Shown piece by piece: positions 25,472 to 33,125 of a stretch of 64,000 nucleotides of DNA. Source of the stretch: DASXZH01 sp036502005 (GTDB taxonomy: Bacteria; Armatimonadota; Fimbriimonadia; Fimbriimonadales; Fimbriimonadaceae); contig DASXZH010000083.1 in NCBI GenBank assembly GCA_036502005.1, forward strand, positions 1 through 64,000. The letters are read 5' to 3'. Under the pieces are notes generated by a model. That model was not told where the DNA came from and did not search any database. It saw only the letters and a list, made by a program, of their open reading frames with translations. Position numbers and translations under genes: made by a program. Each line of letters opens with the position of its first letter. The first letter of the stretch is position 1.

Positions 25472-26707
25472 CTAAACGGTGATCGCGTCCATGTGCTTGA
25501 ACTTCTCTCCGAGGACGATTTCGGAGTCGCCTCCCATCCACTCATCCAAAGCCATGGAATAGACTTCGCGGAAGTCGGTCGTCATCTTAATGTCGCCGTC
25601 ATCCAGGTCGTGCAGGTTCGGAATCGGGCCGTGAAGTCCACCTTTCACCTTGGTTCCGATGAGGAACATGGGAGCAGCTGCGCCGTGGTCGGTTCCTGCG
25701 CTGGCGTTCTCATAAGAACGTCGGCCGAACTCGGAGAACGTGAGAACGAGAACGTTATCGGCTTTGCCGAGAGCTTCCATTTCTTCTTGGAAAGTCTTTA
25801 CAGCGTCGCCGAAATACTGAAGCAGCTTGCCCTGGGTCGCGATCTGGTTCGCGTGAGTATCGAAGCTGCCTGCGCTAAAGTAGATGACCCGAGTGTTGGG
25901 TGAGGTAGCCACAAGCTGGGCGATCTGCTTAAAGCCTTGGCCGAACGAATCCCGTCCGTAGGTGCCTTTGGGTGCGTACGCTTTAAGCTGGTGGTTCAAC
26001 AAGCTCATAGCATCCAAAGCGGTCTCGTTCGCTTCCTGGACCACTCTTACATCGCTGCCAAGAGGAGCATCTTTGCCTTGGATCTGGCGGAGCATCTTTT
26101 CGGAGTCGGGATCTCCGACCATATTCTGAATATCGACCAAGCTGGCGAAACAGGGAATGGAGGCTTCTTTAGCGGTGAGTGCCAGAGGCTTATCATAAGA
26201 AAGGCCAAGGGCGACAACCGGGTTGAGCGGGCCAGTCGACATCTGATGGTCGAAGTGGCGGCCGATCCAGCCGTATCTGAGCACACTTTGGGGACTGGCA
26301 GACTGCCAAATATCCATGCTCTTAAAGTGCGAGCGGTTGGGATTTGGGTAGCCAACGTTCTGAATGATCGCCACCTTGTTTTGCTTGTAGAGATCGGCGA
26401 TGCCGGTCAGAGAAGGATTCAACCCCATCTGGTCGTTTAGCTTGAGAACCTTGTCCTCCGTGATGCCGATGGTCGGGCGCAGCGTGTAATACTGCTTGTC
26501 CGCGTAGGGGACGACCGTGTTTAGGCCGTCGTTTCCACCGGAAAGCTGCACCACGATTAGCACGGTGTTGCCGGTGGGGTTCTTGCCTGCCGCTTTCTTA
26601 AAAACATCCGCTCGGGCGATGGTCGATAGCCATCGAGGGGCGGTAAGGCCGATGGCGATAACTCCGCCTCGTTTGAAAACATCTCTTCTTGATAGTAGGT
26701 CGCTCAC
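25472..26707 (-). CDS. DUF1501 Tat-exported protein
   Basis: A 411-aa protein with a twin-arginine signal (SRRDVFKRGGVIAIGLTAP). The DUF1501 (alkaline-phosphatase-like) core follows: VLIVVQLSGGNDGLNTVVPY, GYPNPNRSHFKSMDIWQSA, IYFSAGSFDTHANQ, LVLTFSEFGRR and AGTDHGAAAPMFLIG. The family resembles sulfatase/phosphatase folds and probably acts outside the cytoplasm on an unknown ester. DUF1501 genes are usually paired with DUF1800; no partner is present here. The start codon is GTG. Confidence 0.9.
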   Translation of the reverse strand: MSDLLSRRDVFKRGGVIAIGLTAPRWLSTIARADVFKKAAGKNPTGNTVLIVVQLSGGNDGLNTVVPYADKQYYTLRPTIGITEDKVLKLNDQMGLNPSLTGIADLYKQNKVAIIQNVGYPNPNRSHFKSMDIWQSASPQSVLRYGWIGRHFDHQMSTGPLNPVVALGLSYDKPLALTAKEASIPCFASLVDIQNMVGDPDSEKMLRQIQGKDAPLGSDVRVVQEANETALDAMSLLNHQLKAYAPKGTYGRDSFGQGFKQIAQLVATSPNTRVIYFSAGSFDTHANQIATQGKLLQYFGDAVKTFQEEMEALGKADNVLVLTFSEFGRRSYENASAGTDHGAAAPMFLIGTKVKGGLHGPIPNLHDLDDGDIKMTTDFREVYSMALDEWMGGDSEIVLGEKFKHMDAITV

Positions 26708-26994
26708 TTTTGTTTTTGGCTCCGTTCAGTCTTATGGTAGCGCAGACGGACGAGAAGTGGAAGGGTTCAGTTGGAAAAATGAAAAGCCTTGGGCGTTCGG
26801 CATTCGGCATTCGGTTACAAGTTGTGCCCCAAATCCAGCGGGAGTTCCCGGCCGGGTGTACTGACCCATCACAAGTCGAGGGCCACTGACTTGCAAGTCT
26901 AACAGCTTGGCGCGAAAATGCCTCGGGCCTAATCCGGAGCACCTAAGGCCAAACGCCGAATGCCGAAGGCTTCCCCCCGGGTATATTCCCGGCA
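26708..26994. other. Intergenic stretch with GGCATTCGGCATTCGG-type repeats
   Basis: GGCGTTCGGCATTCGGCATTCGG at about 26788 and its inverse (GCCGAATGCCGAAGGC) at about 26956, with further units at 27385-27470 and 31396-31426. No gene recognised. Confidence 0.55.
26982..26987 (+). promoter_or_regulatory. -10 hexamer TATATT 7 nt before a small membrane gene
   Basis: TATATT-CCCGGCA-ATG; TANNNT with a 7-nt spacer and no ribosome-binding site. Confidence 0.4.
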
Positions 26995-27384
26995 ATGCAT
27001 GCTGCACGCTCCCGAACCGCATCGGCGATTGCAGCGCTGCTTTTGTCGGCCCTCGTCCTGTTCACGTTCTATATCTTAAGGAACTATGGCCCCGCTCAAG
27101 CTATAAATCGGTTCCATGCGGCAGCTTTGGCAAATGACCAGTCTGAAATTGCAAGGGTTACTGTTCAGACTCCAAATACTCCCGAAGTTGTAGAACTTGA
27201 ACACATTGTTCGCCAGGCACGGGCAATCCAGGTTCAAAGCGTCAGCCAAAACCCAGGGGAGGCGATTTTCTTGATCGCTTACTTGGTTCCTCAGGGGCAA
27301 GTAACAGTTCACTGGATCGTGGATCAGTCGGCGAACGCCGGTTGGCTCATCGATGCCAAGAAGACATTGAATCCGAATCAATAA
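26995..27384 (+). CDS. Single-pass membrane protein with NTF2-like outer domain
   Basis: A 129-aa protein. The transmembrane helix is at about 9-28 (ASAIAALLLSALVLFTFYIL). A small alpha+beta domain follows (QAINRFHAAALANDQSEIAR, then VHWIVDQSANAGWLIDA), consistent with the NTF2/DUF4878-like fold. The next gene has the same layout, so they may be tandem relatives. Function unknown. Confidence 0.6.
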   Translation: MHAARSRTASAIAALLLSALVLFTFYILRNYGPAQAINRFHAAALANDQSEIARVTVQTPNTPEVVELEHIVRQARAIQVQSVSQNPGEAIFLIAYLVPQGQVTVHWIVDQSANAGWLIDAKKTLNPNQ

Positions 27385-27534
27385 GCCCTTTCGGCGTTCG
27401 GCCCTCGGGGTATCGGAAATCCATTTGTGTTCCTAAGGCCTAAGGCCCAAGGCCGAATGCCCCTCTCGAATGAAAAACCCGTAAATCGCGGGCACTCACG
27501 AAGCCAAAAATCTGTTTCGGGTTTAATAGTGCGG

Positions 27535-27978
27535 ATGAAGAAGGCCGGAAGGGTCAGTTTATTATCGTTGATTGTGATCGCTGTGGTTCTAATTGGCGGC
27601 GCGGTCGTCCTATTGCTTATAGTGCCCGATTCACCAGAATCGGCTGCGACACAGTTTTTCTCCGCTTTAGCGACAGGAAATGTCGATAAGTTGGTCAGCC
27701 TTTCGGATATGGGCGATGAGACGCCTGATCAGGTTCGAGCGCAATGGCAGTTTGCAACTCATGATGCCGGCAAGTATTACCAGTTCATATTCCAAGTAGA
27801 CAGTTCCTCGCAAACCGATGCAACCGATGCATCGGTGAAGGTGCAGATGCTTAGAAATCCCGACAAGCCTGGCGGCTATATGGAAACCTTCGACATTCCG
27901 ATGGTCAAAAAGAATGATGGTTGGAAAGTGGACGTTCGCGCGGTTAACCGCACCATTTACCCGGCTCTCCCCGAGTAG
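27535..27978 (+). CDS. Single-pass membrane protein with DUF4878/NTF2-like domain
   Basis: A 147-aa protein. The transmembrane helix is at about 9-30 (LLSLIVIAVVLIGGAVVLLL). An NTF2-like fold follows: SAATQFFSALATGNVDKLVS, KVQMLRNPDKPGGYMETFDI, KKNDGWKVDVRAVN. ATG 27535 is used; GTG 27529 is possible. The 18-bp gap to rimO suggests, but does not prove, co-transcription. It probably acts at the outer face of the membrane; function unknown. Confidence 0.65.
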   Translation: MKKAGRVSLLSLIVIAVVLIGGAVVLLLIVPDSPESAATQFFSALATGNVDKLVSLSDMGDETPDQVRAQWQFATHDAGKYYQFIFQVDSSSQTDATDASVKVQMLRNPDKPGGYMETFDIPMVKKNDGWKVDVRAVNRTIYPALPE

Positions 27979-27996
27979 TAAGTCACAATAGACTCA

Positions 27997-29388
27997 GTGG
28001 CCACGCTTCCCAAAGTAAAAATTGTCACGCTAGGGTGCGCCAAGAACGACGTTGACAGCGAAGAGATCGCTGGCGTTTTAGGCTCAAGTGGCTGGACTGT
28101 AGATTCTTCTGCACGCAAACCCGATGTAATCGTAATCAACACATGCGGCTTCCTGCAGTCCGCGAAAGATGAAAGCGTGCGCGCTATTAAAGAAGCCGTT
28201 CGCGAGAAAAAAGCGGGCCGAGCCAAGAAAGTGATCGTGGCCGGCTGCTTAAGCCAGCGAATGGGCACAGAACTTTCCAGATTAGCGCCCGGAGCCGATA
28301 TCTACGTCGGCGTTGGCCAGATGGGCCGTTTTAGCGAAATCGCGCGAATGGCGCTGGGAACCAGGGAGCCGGTGATCGATATCCAGGCTCCTCAGCACCG
28401 CTGGGCCGATATCGGTACTAGAGCGAGAACCGGCCATGAGTGGTCGGCATACCTAAAGGTGAGCGAAGGATGCGACCACCAATGCACGTTCTGCACCATC
28501 CCAGGTTTCCGCGGCAAGCACGCAAGCAAGCCCATGGAACGGGTTATGGCGGAAGCTCGGCAGTTGGCATTTTCAGGTGTGAAAGAGATCAACTTGATCG
28601 CCCAAGACGTGACGCAGTACGGCTTCGACCTCTATAAGGAGTTCACCCTGCCGAAGCTTTTGCGCGAACTCAGCGCAGTCGATGGGATTGAATGGATCAG
28701 GATCCTGTATTTTTATCCAAACCGGCTCACAGATGAGGTGATTGAGGCTATTTCTTCTTCGCCCAAGGTGTTGAACTACATCGATATTCCGATGCAGCAT
28801 GCCCATCCGGACACTTTGCGGCGCATGAAGCGGCCATGGGACGGCGAGCGTTATTTGGCGTTGTTTGAGAAGCTGCGGGCGGCGATCCCGGATGCGGCCA
28901 TCAGGAGCACGTTTATTGTTGGCTTTCCGGGCGAAACGGATGAGGAATTCGAATATCTAGTCGATTTTGTGAGCGCGGCGAAGATGGATAGAGTGGGTGC
29001 CTTTATTTTCAGCCAGGAGCCCGGCACGCCCAGCTTTGACATGCCTGACCAGATTTCTTTGAAGACCAAGAACGCCCGTTACGATAGGCTAATGCGGGTT
29101 CAGCAGCAGATCTCGCTGGAAGCGAATCAGCGTCTTTTGGGGCAGCAATTGAAGGTTTTGGTTGAGGAAGTGAAGGATGGCTGGATCAGTGGCCGTTCTT
29201 ATCGGGACGCGCCGGAGATCGACGGTCTCGTTTACGCGCCTGGTTTTGCGGCGCCCGGAAGTTTCCAGGAAGTTACGGTTACCGGGGCAGAGGCTTACGA
29301 CTTGTACGGCGAAATCGAGGGGGCGGCCGTTGCTTCTGCTAAGAAGCTGGTGCCGTTGAGAATGGCGAGCCCGGTAGCGCCAAGATAG
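27997..29388 (+). CDS. rimO: Ribosomal protein S12 methylthiotransferase RimO
   Basis: A 463-aa radical-SAM enzyme that adds a methylthio group to an aspartate of ribosomal protein S12. The N-terminal cluster cysteines are Cys14, Cys50 and Cys84; the radical-SAM CxxxCxxC is Cys159, Cys163, Cys166 (GCDHQCTFCTIPGFRGKHAS). A C-terminal TRAM domain starts near residue 385. RimO is told from MiaB by TLGCAKNDVD and IPGFRGK. The start is GTG, preceded by CACAAT 7 nt upstream. Confidence 0.93.
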   Translation: MATLPKVKIVTLGCAKNDVDSEEIAGVLGSSGWTVDSSARKPDVIVINTCGFLQSAKDESVRAIKEAVREKKAGRAKKVIVAGCLSQRMGTELSRLAPGADIYVGVGQMGRFSEIARMALGTREPVIDIQAPQHRWADIGTRARTGHEWSAYLKVSEGCDHQCTFCTIPGFRGKHASKPMERVMAEARQLAFSGVKEINLIAQDVTQYGFDLYKEFTLPKLLRELSAVDGIEWIRILYFYPNRLTDEVIEAISSSPKVLNYIDIPMQHAHPDTLRRMKRPWDGERYLALFEKLRAAIPDAAIRSTFIVGFPGETDEEFEYLVDFVSAAKMDRVGAFIFSQEPGTPSFDMPDQISLKTKNARYDRLMRVQQQISLEANQRLLGQQLKVLVEEVKDGWISGRSYRDAPEIDGLVYAPGFAAPGSFQEVTVTGAEAYDLYGEIEGAAVASAKKLVPLRMASPVAPR

Positions 29389-29447
29389 TGGCTTCGCCTA
29401 AAAGAACTGAAATCAGTCTAATGGAAGGAGTAGCGTTCAGCCTGCCA

Positions 29448-29912
29448 TCAGGAAATTCGAGTGAATCGCATTTCCCAGTTCCACTCCCACGTTTCGCCTT
29501 GGTCTGTCGACAATGCTTGCCTCCAAATCGGCGCGTTTTCGTCGCTCTTGTCCCACTGGAACTGGCAAAGCACGGGTTGCCCATCGTGGATATCCCGGCC
29601 AATAAAGGTGCCGATCAGGCCGTCAAACGAACCTTTTAACACGTCGATAGAGGTCATCCCCGGAAAGGCTCCCAGAATCGACCATAACCTCGTGTCCGGA
29701 TCGAATAAGCGCAAGGTGTTCCCGGATTCATCGAGATTTCCGAATCCGCTTAGAACCATGCGTGTTTTGCTCTCGAAGTCGAATTCTCTCCACTCTGTGC
29801 AGCCGCACAATCGCAACTTTAACTTTCGGTTATGGATCGACCAGTTTCCGACGATGAAGTCGAAATCTCGGGCCGACGATCCGGCAGAAACTTTCACCTC
29901 TAAAGCACTCAT
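29448..29912 (-). CDS. DUF1579-like lipocalin-fold protein
   Basis: A 154-aa cytosolic protein. DFDFIVGNWSIHNRKLKLRL, TEWREFDFESKTRMVLSGFG and the terminal ETWEWNWEMRFTRI resemble DUF1579 and related lipocalin-like proteins. Ligand and function unknown. TAAAAT lies 6 nt before the ATG. It is convergent with rimO. Confidence 0.55.
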   Translation of the reverse strand: MSALEVKVSAGSSARDFDFIVGNWSIHNRKLKLRLCGCTEWREFDFESKTRMVLSGFGNLDESGNTLRLFDPDTRLWSILGAFPGMTSIDVLKGSFDGLIGTFIGRDIHDGQPVLCQFQWDKSDENAPIWRQALSTDQGETWEWNWEMRFTRIS

Positions 29913-29918
29913 TTGCTC

Positions 29919-29924
29919 ATTTTA
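29919..29924 (-). promoter_or_regulatory. -10 hexamer TAAAAT 6 nt before the DUF1579-like gene
   Basis: TAAAAT-GAGCAA-ATG, leaderless-type spacing without a ribosome-binding site. Confidence 0.45.
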
Positions 29925-30008
29925 ACGGAAAAGTCACAGTTCCAATCGCGCTCAAGCATGTGACCGAAATAGCCCAAAATTCTCCCCGCAAAAATGAGGA
30001 AATGCTCT

Positions 30009-30014
30009 TATAAT
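30009..30014 (+). promoter_or_regulatory. -10 hexamer TATAAT of the S53 peptidase gene
   Basis: Perfect TATAAT in the shared 12-mer TTATAATGGTTC. The 5' leader would be about 85 nt and contains two small hairpins (GGCGATT...AATCGCC, GTCGC...GCGAC) before GGGAGG. No known riboswitch was recognised in it. Confidence 0.5.
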
Positions 30015-30104
30015 GGTTCTTAAGGAACGAAGGGACGTTTCCCGGCGATTTGACGAAGAATCGCCGTCGTCGCAAAGAAGCGACATGATTTGGGAGGTTA
30101 ATAG

Positions 30105-31343
30105 ATGAATCGATGGCTTTTGACAGCTTTTGCTGTTCTATTCTCTGCTGCGCTTTGCTCCGCTGATCAAGGAGGACGTCTTAAGGCGAACGACGTGAAT
30201 GTCTGGATCCCCGGAACGAGCATTTCCGCTCCTGGCGACGCAGGTTACATGATGCACACCAACCACATGATCTACTTTGGACCGAACAATGCCGTGGAGC
30301 AACTTGGTCCGCAGTATTCCATGGTTTTTGGGCCCTCGCTCTTTGCAGCGAATCCGTCCGGATATTCGCCTACGCAGATTAAATCTGCTTATGGATTGCC
30401 ATCAACCGGTGGATCAGGAACGATTTGTATCGTCGACGCTTACAACTATCCGACCGCGTTGAACGACTTCAACGTTTTCTCGGGGCAGTATGGTCTTCCG
30501 AAGGAAACTTCCACCAACGTGACAGCTTCCACGAACCAACACTTCCAGGTTGTCTACGGATCGGGAAGCAAGCCCGCTGGAAACGGTGGCTGGAACGAAG
30601 AGGAAGCGCTTGACATCGAGTGGGCTCATGCAATGGCGCCGAACGCGAAGATCGTCCTCGTGGAAGCATCAAGCGCAAGCGATGCGGGTTTATTGCAGGC
30701 AGAGAGTGTGGCTGCGAGCCAGTCCGGTTGCCGCGAAGTCTCCAATAGTTGGGGCGGCGGTGAGTTCTCTGGCGAACACAGCGACGATTCCTACTTCTCT
30801 CACGCGGGAGTCGTGTTCTTTGCTTCGGCAGGCGACACTGGCGGCGCCCAGGAGTGGCCGGCTGAATCACCCAATGTTGTCGGTTGCGGTGGTACGACCC
30901 TCAACCTAAACAGCAGCGGTGGCCGCAGCAGCGAAACCGCTTGGGCCGATAGCGGCGGCGGTCCGAGTTCCTATGAGTCGATTCCAAGCTACCAGAGCGT
31001 GATTTCCAGCATTGTTGGAACCCACCGGGGTTGCCCCGATATCGCATCGGATTCGAATCCGAGCACGGGTGTCGCCGTTTACGATAGCACCAACTACGAG
31101 GGTTATGTGGGCTGGCTGGTATTCGGCGGAACCAGCGTTGCCTCCCCCACGCTTGCCGGAGTTGCCAATCTCGCGGACAGGAATGAAGGCAGCTCCCTTA
31201 ATGAGCTTAACCTCGTTTATGGCGGCTACAAGGGCGCCAAGTACTTCGACATCACCAGCGGTTCGGCAGGCAGATTCAAAGCTGTTGTAGGCTGGGATTA
31301 CATCACCGGCGTAGGTTCTTTGATCGGGGACGGCGGACTTTAG
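30105..31343 (+). CDS. Secreted S53-family (sedolisin/kumamolisin) serine-carboxyl peptidase
   Basis: A 412-aa exported acid-active peptidase. Signal peptide is about residues 1-20. A short propeptide (about 30-90) precedes the catalytic domain. The catalytic Glu166/Asp170 (EEALDIEWAH), oxyanion Asp244 (FASAGDTGG) and nucleophile Ser344 (GGTSVASPT) are all present in order. The C-terminal Ca-binding region (FDITSGSAG, then GWDYITGVGS) is also present. Such enzymes digest protein at low pH outside the cell. GGGAGG precedes the ATG and a strong terminator follows, so it is monocistronic. Confidence 0.92.
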   Translation: MNRWLLTAFAVLFSAALCSADQGGRLKANDVNVWIPGTSISAPGDAGYMMHTNHMIYFGPNNAVEQLGPQYSMVFGPSLFAANPSGYSPTQIKSAYGLPSTGGSGTICIVDAYNYPTALNDFNVFSGQYGLPKETSTNVTASTNQHFQVVYGSGSKPAGNGGWNEEEALDIEWAHAMAPNAKIVLVEASSASDAGLLQAESVAASQSGCREVSNSWGGGEFSGEHSDDSYFSHAGVVFFASAGDTGGAQEWPAESPNVVGCGGTTLNLNSSGGRSSETAWADSGGGPSSYESIPSYQSVISSIVGTHRGCPDIASDSNPSTGVAVYDSTNYEGYVGWLVFGGTSVASPTLAGVANLADRNEGSSLNELNLVYGGYKGAKYFDITSGSAGRFKAVVGWDYITGVGSLIGDGGL

Positions 31344-31364
31344 GGAAGGTCGGCTTGTCTAAGG

Positions 31365-31393
31365 AAAAGCCCCGCGATTGCGGGGCTTTTTTT
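31365..31393 (+). terminator. Rho-independent terminator after the S53 peptidase
   Basis: AAAAGCCCCGC-GATT-GCGGGGCTTTTTTT: GC-rich stem, four-base loop, T run. Confidence 0.95.
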
Positions 31394-31395
31394 AT

Positions 31396-32060
31396 GTCCG
31401 GCATTCGGCATTCGGCATTCGGCATTTGAACTAGGATCTAAACCAGGTTCGAAATAGTTCGCGAAGTAAAACGTGAGTTCGGGAAGGGGGGGCGTTCAAT
31501 GTTGGGTTAAACATTGGTGCACGCAGATACGCAGAAGGCGCAGGGGTATTCATTCGTTCTTATGCCGCTTCGTTGATGGCGTGGTCCTAAACACAGTCTA
31601 GATGGATCGGAATTTCACGCAAAGACGCAAAGCTCGCTAAGGGGAAAGTTGGACAGTTGATGACCGTTCCATATTGGTTCACCCAGAGACACAGAGGGCG
31701 CAGACGATTTGGGGAAGTTATTCGTTACTAGATCCGAGCATATTGCCGGACGGAAATCCATAAACTCAAGTTAAAAATATGCCGACTCTTCTTCTTTTCT
31801 TTGCCGGCTTTGCGTCTTTGCGTGACAAATAAAACCCTTAACCACGCCCTGCTCCTGGCAATGGGCTCTCCGATGCAACCCTCTGTGTCTCTGCGTGAAA
31901 CCTCGTCGCACGATGGCGGTGCGACTAAGCACAAAGCCTTGACTTTGCGAGCTTTGCGTCTTTGCGTGACAAATAAAACCTCGAACCAAACCCTACTCCT
32001 AGCTAAGAGCTAATCCTCAGCGATCTCGGCGTCTCTGCGTGAAATTCACAACCAACCAGA
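31396..32060. repeat. 665-bp mosaic of dispersed short-period repeats
   Basis: After a GGCATTCGG run, direct copies of TTTCACGCAAAGACGCAAAGC and CACGCAGATACGCAG/CCCAGAGACACAGAG occur at the left. Their reverse complements (GCTTTGCGTCTTTGCGTGAC, CTCTGTGTCTCTGCGTGAAA) occur at the right, with two near-identical 50-bp blocks about 165 bp apart (31808 and 31948). Frames on either strand here are shadows of these repeats. No gene was recognised. Confidence 0.75.
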
Positions 32061-32196
32061 ACGAAAATTGTCACCTCAAAACCGGCTCTTAAAACGGGAA
32101 ATAAAAACCATTAACTATCAAGGAATCGTCGTTTATTACCGAAGATTTACCAGGGCCCGCGATTCGCGTAACCCGGACTTCAAAAGCGAGAGGGAA

Positions 32197-32427
32197 ATGA
32201 GAATCACCGATTATGAAAAGGGTACGACGCTTCGGGATATTTGTATCTCCCTTACCGTGGCAGAAGCCGACGAGCTTAGAATCTATCTGAACAAGCTCGT
32301 GAAAGACCCTCAACTCAGCCGCGCATACCTCAGTGAAGTCAAAGGCTTTAATCTAGACAAAGAGATCACGATCGCCGTTGATGGCAGCGCCCTCTCGCCC
32401 AAAATCTTCAAAGCGACTAACAGCTAG
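32197..32427 (+). CDS. Small protein of unknown function
   Basis: A 76-aa protein beginning MRITDYEKGTTLRDICISLT, with a helix AEADELRIYLNKLV in the middle and a beta-rich end. GAGAGGG before ATG 32197 fixes the start; the frame extends upstream into repeat DNA. No family recognised. It is convergent with the thioredoxin-fold gene, whose end overlaps its own by 4 bp. Confidence 0.6.
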   Translation: MRITDYEKGTTLRDICISLTVAEADELRIYLNKLVKDPQLSRAYLSEVKGFNLDKEITIAVDGSALSPKIFKATNS

Positions 32428-33086
32428 CTGATCGCAAAGAAGCACCCGGAAGACAGCTTCAGCGGCGCGTAAAGTGGATCAAAATCTTTCGCCGTTCCCG
32501 ATGTCACAGCACCCATTCGCGTGTTCACATCGCGCAGCATGTCCTGCGAGTATCCCGGCCACATCGTATCAATCTTGCGGTCCGAAGTGATCAAAAGGTT
32601 GTAGACCGAGTGCTTTGCCCGGTACGCCCTTATCGCTTCTAGCTTGGGGTCAGCCAAAATAGTGTAGGGCATTTCGTGCTCCTTGGCCCATTTCGCGGCG
32701 GTTGCCTGATCCGAGCCGATTACCCCCACGAATGTGATCTCGTTCCTGTAGCGTTTGTAAAGCTCGTGAAAGAGTGGCTCAGCGTCGGTGCTGCATGGGC
32801 AGCCATCCAGAATGAAATACATGTAAACGGGCTTGCCCTGCGAAAGGCTTGCCAGCGTCCATTCCTTGCCCTTGCTGTCGTCCAGTTTGAACTCGGGCGC
32901 GGTCTTGCCCGCCATCGCCGCCGTTTCAACTGCCATATCCCGCGTTACGGGGTGACGCGGTTGGGTTCCCGAGCTAGGGCTCGTTATGGGAGCGGGAGAC
33001 GATGCATGCGAAGCGGCCGCCATGAACCAAATCCCCGAGGCTGCAAGCAACCCGCCGAGGGGAAGCGTGAGGTAAATCAGCTTCAT
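32424..33086 (-). CDS. Exported AhpC/TSA-type thioredoxin-fold protein
   Basis: A 220-aa protein with an N-terminal signal or anchor (PLGGLLAASGIWFMAAASHA). A redoxin fold follows: PEFKLDDSKGKEWTLASL, then YFILDGCPCSTDAEPLFHEL with CPC in place of the usual CxxC, and PYTILADPKLEAIRAYRA. It probably reduces thiols or peroxide outside the cytoplasm. It is divergent from the glycoside hydrolase with only 39 bp between; both carry -10 hexamers 6 nt before their starts. Confidence 0.75.
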   Translation of the reverse strand: MKLIYLTLPLGGLLAASGIWFMAAASHASSPAPITSPSSGTQPRHPVTRDMAVETAAMAGKTAPEFKLDDSKGKEWTLASLSQGKPVYMYFILDGCPCSTDAEPLFHELYKRYRNEITFVGVIGSDQATAAKWAKEHEMPYTILADPKLEAIRAYRAKHSVYNLLITSDRKIDTMWPGYSQDMLRDVNTRMGAVTSGTAKDFDPLYAPLKLSSGCFFAIS

Positions 33087-33092
33087 GTATTC

Positions 33093-33098
33093 AGTTTA
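33093..33098 (-). promoter_or_regulatory. -10 hexamer TAAACT 6 nt before the thioredoxin-fold gene
   Basis: TAAACT-GAATAC-ATG on the minus strand. With the facing TATACT at 33114 it makes a compact divergent, probably leaderless, promoter pair. Confidence 0.45.
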
Positions 33099-33113
33099 CC
33101 GGTAGCCCGGAAC

Positions 33114-33119
33114 TATACT
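33114..33119 (+). promoter_or_regulatory. -10 hexamer TATACT 6 nt before the GTG start of the glycoside hydrolase
   Basis: TATACT-AGGGAA-GTG. It supports GTG 33126 as the true start rather than any upstream start antisense to the neighbour. Confidence 0.45.
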
Positions 33120-33125
33120 AGGGAA

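Noticed and set aside
30015..30104. Riboswitch in the S53 leader
   Set aside because: Two small hairpins only; no match to a known riboswitch core.
31771..31989. Minus-strand frame with internal GFICHAKTQS repeats
   Set aside because: The protein repeat only reflects the duplicated DNA repeat block.
32676..33125. N-terminal extension of the glycoside hydrolase
   Set aside because: Antisense to the thioredoxin-fold gene; GTG 33126 with TATACT at the right spacing explains the start.
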